Source: an uncultured Erysipelotrichaceae bacterium (GTDB taxonomy: Bacteria; Bacillota_I; Bacilli_A; Erysipelotrichales; Erysipelotrichaceae). Taken from it: 5,528 bases of DNA. The stretch is from positions 1-5,528 of the forward strand of contig CADBLN010000034.1 in the NCBI GenBank assembly GCA_902795525.1. Reading direction: 5' to 3'. The number at the start of each line of letters is the position of its first letter. Position 1 is the stretch's first letter. The translations under genes were made by a program, and so were the position numbers. Positions 1-5,528 of this stretch are shown piece by piece. The notes below the pieces were generated by a model. It saw only the letters and a list, made by a program, of their open reading frames with translations. It did no database searches and had not been told where the DNA came from.

Positions 1-616
1 CAGGGGCATTTTTAATCTTATATGCTAAGTACTTATCTCTTTCATTAATTAGTATATTGGCAACTTTTGGGAAGTTCTTATTAACTTCTGCTAAAGCGGC
101 GTTTAAGGCATCTGATTGTTGTAAGTTTTTTAAATCTTCTTCGCTGAGATTTTCGTCATCAAAAAAAGAAGAAAGAATAATTGAAAGTAATTTGATTTTA
201 TCAAAGAACGTTAAAGAGGCCCAAATTCTTTTAAAGGTGACAGAAACGCTTCTGTCTGCTAATACTAAATTAGCACCAGTTTCTTTGGCTTTGTTAATTC
301 CAATAATCATTTCTTGCCCTGACTTACTGCCCAATTGTTGAGCCATCCGCTTTTGGTAATTGGCAAGAATAAGATTTACCAACATTAAGCCAACTTTACC
401 ATCTTTTATAATTTGAACAATACTGGTATTGCGATATCTATCAGGGTTATTAATTGAGTTGTAGCGGTCTTGATCCAATTCAACACAGATTGTATCTGGC
501 TTCAATTCATTAATAGTTTCTTCTACAAAAGTGGCACTTTCCTTGGAAACGTGTGCTGTTGGAATTAAAGTTATATTCTTATCTTGATAATTGAGTTTAA
601 TTAGTTTAACATTCAT
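1..616 (-). CDS. TraB/PrgY-family (TraB/GumN/TIKI-like) protein, N-terminal part, cut by the window edge
   Basis: My translation of the minus strand gives 205 residues before the left edge, so the C-terminus is missing. Family signatures appear in order: a beta-strand plus PTAHVS (residues 19-24), PDTICVELD (40-48) followed by RY (51-52), a GQE helix (100-102), ANLVLADR (115-122) leading into a TFKRIW segment (127-132), and NERDKYLAYKI (191-201). This is the core of the TraB domain shared by enterococcal PrgY/TraB, which limit self-response to peptide pheromones, and more distantly by TIKI metalloproteases. PrgY-type proteins carry membrane helices in the C-terminal part, which would lie outside this window. 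The role in this organism is unknown; a membrane-linked peptide-processing role is inference. The family usually has Gly where Pro19 stands (GTAH). It is transcribed divergently from cdaA. An ATG two codons upstream (622) is also possible; 616 is chosen because a well-spaced promoter sits just upstream and no Shine-Dalgarno site is visible. Confidence 0.88.
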   Translation of the reverse strand, partial: MNVKLIKLNYQDKNITLIPTAHVSKESATFVEETINELKPDTICVELDQDRYNSINNPDRYRNTSIVQIIKDGKVGLMLVNLILANYQKRMAQQLGSKSGQEMIIGINKAKETGANLVLADRSVSVTFKRIWASLTFFDKIKLLSIILSSFFDDENLSEEDLKNLQQSDALNAALAEVNKNFPKVANILINERDKYLAYKIKNAP

Positions 617-623
617 AATCATT

Positions 624-652
624 ATTATAATCAATTAATGGATTTACGCCAA
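624..652 (-). promoter_or_regulatory. Candidate sigma-A promoter of the TraB-family gene
   Basis: On the minus strand TTGGCG (647-652) is followed by a 17 nt spacer and a perfect TATAAT (624-629). Normal start-site spacing would begin transcription at about 616-618, on or beside the ATG at 616, implying a leaderless or nearly leaderless mRNA. A second TATAAT at 653-658 on the same strand has only a poor -35 partner, but could give a transcript with a leader of about 25-30 nt. Which of the two is used cannot be decided from sequence alone. Confidence 0.45.
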
Positions 653-680
653 ATTATAGATAGAGAAAATACTCTAACTT

Positions 681-706
681 CACATAACTATACCATAGTT
701 AATGTG
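681..706. repeat. Imperfect inverted repeat between the divergent promoters, candidate operator
   Basis: CACATAACTAT (681-691) and ATAGTTAATGTG (695-706) are reverse complements across a 3 nt ACC centre, apart from one extra A in the right arm. The inner TAACTAT/ATAGTTA arms (685-691 and 695-701) are perfect. The repeat covers the -35 and spacer region of the rightward cdaA promoter and lies upstream of the leftward TraB promoter, as expected of a regulator site. It is not followed by a T-run, and its arms are too AT-rich for a convincing terminator. No specific regulator can be named. Confidence 0.5.
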
Positions 707-713
707 CTATAAT
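705..713 (+). promoter_or_regulatory. Extended -10 promoter for the cdaA-cdaR-glmM-murF operon
   Basis: TGCTATAAT is a perfect TGn extension plus a TATAAT hexamer (708-713). There is no good -35 at 16-18 nt spacing (685-690 reads TAACTA), which the TGn motif would compensate for. TTCACA at 679-684 resembles a -35 but lies 23 nt away, too far. The predicted start is near 719-721, giving a 5' leader of only about 22-24 nt, too short for a c-di-AMP riboswitch. It is the only promoter I see for the rightward genes. Confidence 0.6.
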
Positions 714-729
714 ATTAAAGATGTAAGAA

Positions 730-735
730 AAGAGG
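730..735 (+). promoter_or_regulatory. Ribosome binding site of cdaA
   Basis: AAGAGG ends 7 nt before the ATG at 743. It is a one-mismatch Shine-Dalgarno match and supports this start over any later one. Confidence 0.65.
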
Positions 736-742
736 TTGGAAG

Positions 743-1954
743 ATGAATTTTTCATTTACGTATGATAGTATCATTCACTATATCCAAATCGTTGCGGATA
801 TAGTATTTGTTTGGATATTAATAAACTATATCATCAAAGTTGCTAAGGGAACCCAAAGAACAACCCAATTGTTCCAGGGTGTTATTTTAGTTTTGATAAT
901 TCAAAGCTTAGCTAAGTATTTCGGTTTAACGACTGTTGCGTGGTTAGCTAATAACATTGTTTCCTGGGGTTTCTTGGCTATTATTGTAATATTCCAACCA
1001 GAAATCAGATCTATTCTTGAAAGGCTTGGAAAGAGCAATGCTTTAGCTCGTATCTCAGTATTAACAAGTAACGAAAAAGAACGATTAATAGATGAGCTCG
1101 TTGCTGCTACTGCCAACCTTTCTGCTAGTAAGACAGGAGCTTTAATTACTCTGGAACAAGGGCATTCTTTAAACGAATACATTTCAACTGGTGTAAAGTT
1201 GAATTCTTTAGTTTCAGCTGAATTATTAAGTTCTATTTTTCAAACAACAACACCTTTACATGATGGCGCAGTAATTATTCAAGGTGATAAAATAGCCTGT
1301 GCTAGTGCATATTTTCCTCCAACTAATATGGAATTACCATCAAGATATGGGGCAAGGCACAGAGCTGCAATTGGAATCAGTGAAGTAAGTGACGCTGTTA
1401 CTATTGTTGTTTCTGAGGAAAGCGGCAGGGTAGCTATAACAACAAATGGCAGAATACTTCAAATGAATGAGCCTAAACTAAGAAAATTCTTAGAGAGAAT
1501 TATTCTAAACAAGGAAACTGTAACTATTAGAGAAAACATTGCCACTAGTAGTGAGAGCCTTACTGTTGATAAGATTTTAAGTGAAGCTTCTCAAAGTGAT
1601 GAAGAGATTGAGTTCAAAGACGAAAACTCTCATAACAAAGAAATGAAAACATTCACCTCTGCTAGTTTTAAAGCTGAAGTTGAAGAAGCTGAGAAAAGTC
1701 TTAAAACAACTAGTGTGAATAAGAATACATCTACAGGACAGACTTTCATTCAGAATGTTGTAAAGAACATAACTGGTGAAAATAATGTCCCACCAAAAAA
1801 TAATGATGTTGCCAAGATAACTATTAAAACCATTAGCACTCCTAAAGATGAAATTCGGGAAGTTAATATTGATGATGCGAAAGTGAACGAGAATACGGAC
1901 ACTATAAAGACCACCAAAGTTATTGACGGCTCAGCAGAAGGAGGTAATCAGTAA
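743..1954 (+). CDS. cdaA: Membrane diadenylate cyclase CdaA (DacA), with a long C-terminal tail
   Basis: CdaA condenses two ATP into the second messenger c-di-AMP, which controls potassium and osmolyte transport and wall homeostasis in Firmicutes. Three hydrophobic segments (about residues 11-31, 42-62 and 64-84) anchor it in the membrane. They are followed by the FQPEIRSILERLG linker (84-96) and the cytosolic DAC (DisA_N) domain to about residue 265. Both catalytic motifs are present: DGA at 174-176 (within TPLHDGAVI) and RHR at 205-207 (within GARHRAAIGISE). The residue before RHR is Ala204, where many relatives have Thr. CdaA proteins are usually about 270-280 residues; this one has 403, the last ~135 being rich in Lys, Glu, Thr, Asn and Ser with no recognisable domain, probably disordered. 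It is the first gene of the operon. Its stop overlaps the cdaR start (TAATG), suggesting translational coupling. The identification is secure; the tail's function is unknown. Confidence 0.96.
   Translation: MNFSFTYDSIIHYIQIVADIVFVWILINYIIKVAKGTQRTTQLFQGVILVLIIQSLAKYFGLTTVAWLANNIVSWGFLAIIVIFQPEIRSILERLGKSNALARISVLTSNEKERLIDELVAATANLSASKTGALITLEQGHSLNEYISTGVKLNSLVSAELLSSIFQTTTPLHDGAVIIQGDKIACASAYFPPTNMELPSRYGARHRAAIGISEVSDAVTIVVSEESGRVAITTNGRILQMNEPKLRKFLERIILNKETVTIRENIATSSESLTVDKILSEASQSDEEIEFKDENSHNKEMKTFTSASFKAEVEEAEKSLKTTSVNKNTSTGQTFIQNVVKNITGENNVPPKNNDVAKITIKTISTPKDEIREVNIDDAKVNENTDTIKTTKVIDGSAEGGNQ
1938..1945 (+). promoter_or_regulatory. Strong ribosome binding site of cdaR
   Basis: AAGGAGGT is a full-length match to the anti-Shine-Dalgarno sequence, 8 nt before the ATG at 1954. 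It lies inside the last codons of cdaA. It fixes the cdaR start at the TAATG overlap and so supports the reality of the protein's long N-terminal extension. Confidence 0.85.
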
Positions 1955-3312
1955 TGGCCAAGGAAAAACAAATTAAAGATTCAAAAGAAAAACTTGAGTT
2001 GGCTAAAGCAATTGCTGACAATTCCGAAAAAGTAGTACGGACATATGAAAATATCGAAAATAGCTTTTTCTACTTTGTTCGTCGTATCTTTGGAACTTTG
2101 AACAAAATAATTTTTGATTCTAAGTTTTCCAAACTTGCGGCCTTACTTATTGCGATTATCATTTATGTTGCGGTTAACACCAATAACAATAGCTTAAACG
2201 TTACTCAAGCCAGTCAGATTTCTGATATTCCAGTACAGATTATATATAACAATGAGATTTATGAAATTTCTGGAGTACCAAATACTGCTGATGTCATTGT
2301 TACTGGTGATATGAGTGATATTACTTTACAGAAAACCCAGGTTAATTCCGTTTTGACTTGTGATTTGACAGGGCTTACTGAAGGTGTTCATATCGTTAAG
2401 CTAACACCAACAAATTTCATTTCAAGACTTACAGTAAATGTTTTAGACACTCCAAGTGTAACCGTTACAATTAAAAAGAAAACTGTTACTAGAATGAATG
2501 TTTCAGCTGAATTCATCCATACCAATGCCATGAGTAATATGTATTCATTAGGTAATGCAACCTTAGATCAAACAGAAGTTTTAATAAGAGCCTCACAAGA
2601 TACTATCGATAGTATTGCTTTTGTTAAGGCCTTAATTGATGTAAGTGATGTAACCGAAACATTCACCCGAACAGCTCAACTTGCAGCATATAACCAAAAT
2701 GGTGAAAGAGTAGAATGTGACATTTTCCCTGATGTTGTTAATGCTACAGTTGAAGTAAGTAATCCAAGTAAAGAAGTACCAATTGTGGTTAGACCTGTTG
2801 GCGTACTGCCAAATAATTTGGCAATTGATTCGATAAATTTGGATTATTCAACTGTTACTATTTATGCACCTGAGAATATCTTAGCTATAACAGATGCTTT
2901 CTATGTAGAATTAGACGTCTCAACTATTACTAAAAATACTGCTGTCTCCACTGCATTAACTCTACCAAGTGGTGTTAACAGTATTTCTGTAACAAAAGTA
3001 AATATGGAAGTTGCAGTTGCCCAAAAGGTTGAAAAGACTATTGATGGTGTTAAGTTAATGTGGATTAATAACACTAGTAATTATAAATTTTCACCAACTA
3101 ATGCTGATGATGTGACTCTATCAATTGTTGTTACAGGAACCGAAAACAATGTAAGTAAGGTTACTGCCAACGATATCGTTGTAAATATTGATTTAAATGG
3201 CATCAAACCTGGAACACAAGAAATTGATGTTGATATTGTAGGAACAAACAAAAACCTATCATATGCTTTAGCTGATGGTAGAACATCCATTGAAATTCAG
3301 GTGGTAGAATAA
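1954..3312 (+). CDS. cdaR: CdaR, YbbR-domain regulator of diadenylate cyclase
   Basis: CdaR is a single-pass membrane protein whose extracytoplasmic YbbR domains modulate the neighbouring CdaA. The translation has a charged N-terminal stretch (residues 1-37), an aromatic and basic stretch (38-57) and a membrane helix at about 61-76 (LAALLIAIIIYVAV). About 375 beta-rich external residues follow. These fall into roughly four YbbR-like repeats, by eye at 91-172, 178-270, 274-356 and 360-452; strands beginning IPVQI and VPIVV mark repeats 1 and 3. The length (452) is within the range of multi-YbbR proteins. In familiar CdaR proteins the helix lies very near the N-terminus, whereas here about 55 cytosolic residues precede it. 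The start is well supported by a strong ribosome binding site. The gene overlaps cdaA by one base and ends 1 nt before glmM. The family call rests on context, topology and repeat pattern; whether it activates or inhibits CdaA cannot be told from sequence. Confidence 0.92.
   Translation: MAKEKQIKDSKEKLELAKAIADNSEKVVRTYENIENSFFYFVRRIFGTLNKIIFDSKFSKLAALLIAIIIYVAVNTNNNSLNVTQASQISDIPVQIIYNNEIYEISGVPNTADVIVTGDMSDITLQKTQVNSVLTCDLTGLTEGVHIVKLTPTNFISRLTVNVLDTPSVTVTIKKKTVTRMNVSAEFIHTNAMSNMYSLGNATLDQTEVLIRASQDTIDSIAFVKALIDVSDVTETFTRTAQLAAYNQNGERVECDIFPDVVNATVEVSNPSKEVPIVVRPVGVLPNNLAIDSINLDYSTVTIYAPENILAITDAFYVELDVSTITKNTAVSTALTLPSGVNSISVTKVNMEVAVAQKVEKTIDGVKLMWINNTSNYKFSPTNADDVTLSIVVTGTENNVSKVTANDIVVNIDLNGIKPGTQEIDVDIVGTNKNLSYALADGRTSIEIQVVE
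3299..3304 (+). promoter_or_regulatory. Ribosome binding site of glmM
   Basis: AGGTGG lies within the final codons of cdaR, 9 nt before the ATG at 3314. Embedding the site in the upstream gene fits coupled translation. Confidence 0.6.
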
Positions 3313-3313
3313 A

Positions 3314-4651
3314 ATGAAAATACATTTTGGGACCGATGGTATTAGAGGCAAAGCAAATGAGGATCTAACCATTGATATGGCTTATCGCATTGGTCAATTT
3401 GTGGCTAATAGTTTGTTGGAAAATCAAGGACAATGTAAGGTTTTGATTGGTAAAGACACCAGACTTTCTGGTGATATGTTTGAAATGGCTCTAGCAAGTG
3501 GTTTAACCAGTGTCGGTGGTGATGCATATTTGTTAGGTGTTTGTTCAACTCCTTCGTTAGTGTATCTTGTCAGCAAACAGGACTTTAATTGTGGCTTCAT
3601 GATTAGTGCTTCCCATAATCCATACTATGACAACGGAATAAAGATTATCACAGGCAGTGGAACTAAAATGGATTCAGAGTTTGAGAAACAAATTGAAGAA
3701 TACATTTATGGAGAAGAACAATTACCGCTAGCAATCGGAGAAAACATTGGAACGGTTTCTCTTTACAATAATGGTTTAGATTTCTATTTTGACTATTTGT
3801 TTAAGAACTTTCCATTAGACCTAAGTAATCTTAAGATTGCTTTAGATTGTGCTAATGGTTCTAGCTGTGTTACAGCAGAACATGTTTTAAGACACTTAAA
3901 AGCTGATGTAAAGGTTATAAATAATTGTCCTAATGGCTTAAATATAAACAGAGATTGTGGCTCTACTCATCCTGAAAGTCTTGTTAAATTTGTGCAAGAT
4001 AACTCATGTGATGTTGGTTTCGCCTTTGATGGAGATGCGGATAGAGTCATTGCCATTGCTAAAGATGGTCAAATTGTTGACGGCGATAAGATTATCTATG
4101 CTTGTGGAAAGTATTTCAAAAAACATAATGAATTAAGAGGAAACAGCGTTGTAACTACAGTAATGGCTAATTTAGGACTTTTCAAGAAGCTTGATGAATA
4201 TGAAATTGGCTATGAGAAAACTGCGGTAGGCGATAAATATGTCTATGAAAACATGATTCAGAATGATTATGTAATTGGTGGTGAACAATCAGGACATATC
4301 ATCTTCAAAGATTATGCTTCAACTGGTGATGGCTTATTAACAGCATTAATGATTTTAAAAGTCATGCTATCTGAGAAAAAAAGCTTAAATGAGTTAACTG
4401 ATGATTTGTTTATATATCCTCAATTGCTAGTTAATGTTGAGGTAAAAGACAAAGAAGCTATGTTAGAAAACGAAAATGTATTAAAAGCCTGTCAAAATGT
4501 TGAAGAGGTTTTGAAGGGTAATGGCAGAGTATTAGTTAGACCTAGTGGGACCGAACCATTAGTAAGGGTAATGGTTGAGGCTAGCAGTGATGAATTATGT
4601 TCAAAATATGTTAATGAAATAGTTGAGGTTGTAAAGAACGAAAATAAATAA
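3314..4651 (+). CDS. glmM: Phosphoglucosamine mutase GlmM
   Basis: GlmM converts glucosamine-6-phosphate to glucosamine-1-phosphate, the step before GlmU makes UDP-GlcNAc for peptidoglycan. The 445 residues match the usual length. All alpha-D-phosphohexomutase motifs are intact: FGTDGIRG at the N-terminus (5-12), the catalytic loop ISASHNP (97-103) whose Ser100 is the phosphoserine, the Mg-binding DGDADR (239-244), the sugar-binding GGEQSGH (322-328) and the phosphate-binding RPSGTEP (409-415). GEQSGH and the position beside cdaA-cdaR distinguish it from phosphomannomutase or phosphoglucomutase. In studied Firmicutes GlmM also binds the CdaA cyclase domain and inhibits it, so its linkage to cdaA is functional as well as metabolic. 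It starts 1 nt after cdaR and is followed 11 nt later by murF. Nothing suggests it is damaged. Confidence 0.97.
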   Translation: MKIHFGTDGIRGKANEDLTIDMAYRIGQFVANSLLENQGQCKVLIGKDTRLSGDMFEMALASGLTSVGGDAYLLGVCSTPSLVYLVSKQDFNCGFMISASHNPYYDNGIKIITGSGTKMDSEFEKQIEEYIYGEEQLPLAIGENIGTVSLYNNGLDFYFDYLFKNFPLDLSNLKIALDCANGSSCVTAEHVLRHLKADVKVINNCPNGLNINRDCGSTHPESLVKFVQDNSCDVGFAFDGDADRVIAIAKDGQIVDGDKIIYACGKYFKKHNELRGNSVVTTVMANLGLFKKLDEYEIGYEKTAVGDKYVYENMIQNDYVIGGEQSGHIIFKDYASTGDGLLTALMILKVMLSEKKSLNELTDDLFIYPQLLVNVEVKDKEAMLENENVLKACQNVEEVLKGNGRVLVRPSGTEPLVRVMVEASSDELCSKYVNEIVEVVKNENK

Positions 4652-4656
4652 AGGAG
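4651..4656 (+). promoter_or_regulatory. Ribosome binding site of murF
   Basis: AAGGAG begins on the last base of the glmM stop codon and ends 6 nt before the ATG at 4663. It fixes the murF start and leaves no room for a separate promoter or terminator in the 11 nt gap. Confidence 0.8.
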
Positions 4657-4662
4657 TAAATC

Positions 4663-5528
4663 ATGATTAATTATTCGTTAGGAAAAATTACTGAAATTGT
4701 TGATGGTCAATTATTCGGTGATCCTAATTTGCTTATTAATGGTATAGAAATAGATAACAGGCTCATTAAACCAGGGATGCTTTTTGTACCTATTAAAGGC
4801 GAAAGAGTAAATGGTCATGATTTTGTTTGTGACTTGGAAAAACTAGGAGTCCAAGCTTCTTTGTGGCAAAAAGGTGAAAAAAACAGACCTGGAAATATCA
4901 ATTGCGTTGAGGTTGTGAATGTAGAGGAAGCACTAAATAAGCTTGCTAAGTATTATCGCCATGATATTAAGGCAAAGTTTATTGGTGTAACTGGATCAAG
5001 CGGTAAGACTTCTACTAAAGATATGATTGCATCGCTTTTACAAACAAAATATAAAGTTCATAAGACATTGGGCAATCAAAATAATAATATCGGCGTACCA
5101 AGAACAATTCTGTCAGCAAACCAAGATGATGATTATGTCATTTGTGAGATGGGCATTGACAGAATTGGAGATATGGACTCTTTAGTAGAGATAGTGGATC
5201 CAGATATAACGATAATAACTACCATTGCACCTGCACATTTAGAATTCTTTAAAGACATAGACACTATCGTCTCAGAAAAATGCAAGATTGTTAAACAACT
5301 AAAAGAGGGGCAATGCTACTATTCAAGGGATGCTTATGGTGTCAAGGAGGAATTATCTAAGAAGAATTTAGTCAATAAACCTATTAGCTATGGTTTTACT
5401 TCTGAAGCTGATTTTCAAGCTGAAGAATATAAATTAAATAAAAATTGTTCGTCATTTAAACTAAAGGAATATCCACATATAGAATTAGAAGTTAATATCC
5501 TAGGCAAACAATTAATAAATAACCTAAC
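4663..5528 (+). CDS. murF: UDP-N-acetylmuramoyl-tripeptide--D-alanyl-D-alanine ligase MurF, N-terminal part, cut by the window edge
   Basis: MurF adds D-Ala-D-Ala to UDP-MurNAc-tripeptide using ATP, completing the cytoplasmic pentapeptide precursor. I read 288 residues before the right edge, about two thirds of the usual ~450. The N-terminal substrate domain has IDNRLIKPGMLFVPIKGE (30-47) and GHDF (51-54). The central ATPase domain has the P-loop GVTGSSGKTSTK (108-119), the MurF-typical TLGNQNNNIGVPRTIL (135-150), EMG (162-164), and AHLEFF (191-196) followed by a lysine (Lys206) where Mur ligases carry the carbamylated lysine. The NQNNNIGVP stretch separates it from MurC, MurD and MurE. Small departures from the common pattern are DNR for DSR and TTIAPAH for TNIGxAH; both look tolerable. 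The C-terminal domain lies outside the window. It is the fourth gene of the operon. Which third-position diamino acid is used cannot be told from this sequence. Confidence 0.95.
   Translation, partial: MINYSLGKITEIVDGQLFGDPNLLINGIEIDNRLIKPGMLFVPIKGERVNGHDFVCDLEKLGVQASLWQKGEKNRPGNINCVEVVNVEEALNKLAKYYRHDIKAKFIGVTGSSGKTSTKDMIASLLQTKYKVHKTLGNQNNNIGVPRTILSANQDDDYVICEMGIDRIGDMDSLVEIVDPDITIITTIAPAHLEFFKDIDTIVSEKCKIVKQLKEGQCYYSRDAYGVKEELSKKNLVNKPISYGFTSEADFQAEEYKLNKNCSSFKLKEYPHIELEVNILGKQLINNL

Noticed and set aside
57..341. Open frame of 94 codons on the plus strand
   Set aside because: It lies opposite the TraB-family gene, whose minus-strand translation has clear family motifs throughout; the plus-strand product is Ser/Leu/Lys-rich with no recognisable pattern.
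681..720. Inverted repeat as a transcription terminator
   Set aside because: The arms are AT-rich, with no GC-rich stem and no T-run on either side, and it sits between two gene starts where no transcript needs to end.
714..742. c-di-AMP riboswitch (ydaO type) upstream of cdaA
   Set aside because: The predicted leader is only about 22-24 nt, far too short for that aptamer, and no matching conserved elements are visible.
901..1182. Open frame of 93 codons on the minus strand
   Set aside because: It is antisense to the conserved membrane and cyclase part of cdaA, without its own ribosome binding site or recognisable motif.
3081..3290. Open frame of 69 codons on the minus strand
   Set aside because: It is antisense to the last YbbR repeat of cdaR and appears to be a shadow frame.
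1954..3312. CdaR as a secreted protein with a cleaved signal peptide
   Set aside because: The hydrophobic helix starts about 60 residues in, after a long charged segment, and no convincing cleavage site follows; a single-pass membrane anchor fits better.

Overview
The window is AT-rich, uses only TAA stops and TGG for tryptophan, and carries strong Shine-Dalgarno sites. It holds the cdaA-cdaR-glmM block that is a hallmark of Firmicutes (Bacillota). The cell-wall genes glmM and murF show that the organism makes peptidoglycan. A low-GC Firmicute fits best, possibly one of the less-studied Bacilli/Erysipelotrichia-like lineages, but no rRNA or marker here fixes the genus.

Layout: positions 1-616, minus strand, hold the N-terminal half of a TraB/PrgY-family membrane protein that runs off the left edge. 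Positions 617-742 are a divergent promoter region with a minus-strand promoter almost touching the TraB start, an extended -10 promoter facing right, and a near-perfect inverted repeat between them. Positions 743 to the right edge are one tightly packed plus-strand operon: cdaA (membrane diadenylate cyclase), cdaR (YbbR-domain regulator, start overlapping the cdaA stop), glmM (phosphoglucosamine mutase, 1 nt gap) and murF (UDP-MurNAc-tripeptide D-Ala-D-Ala ligase, 11 nt gap, cut by the right edge). I see no terminator between these genes.

How the genes work together: CdaA makes c-di-AMP at the membrane, CdaR controls it from outside, and GlmM both makes glucosamine-1-phosphate for UDP-GlcNAc and, in studied Firmicutes, binds and restrains CdaA. 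MurF completes the peptidoglycan precursor pentapeptide. The operon therefore places second-messenger synthesis for osmotic/turgor control together with early and late cytoplasmic steps of wall synthesis.

The most unusual features are a roughly 135-residue charged, apparently disordered C-terminal tail on CdaA and a roughly 55-residue cytosolic N-terminal extension on CdaR. Neither belongs to the usual minimal forms of these proteins. I found no mobile element, CRISPR array, tRNA or rRNA. The rest is conserved housekeeping DNA, and I do not see a wholly new system.
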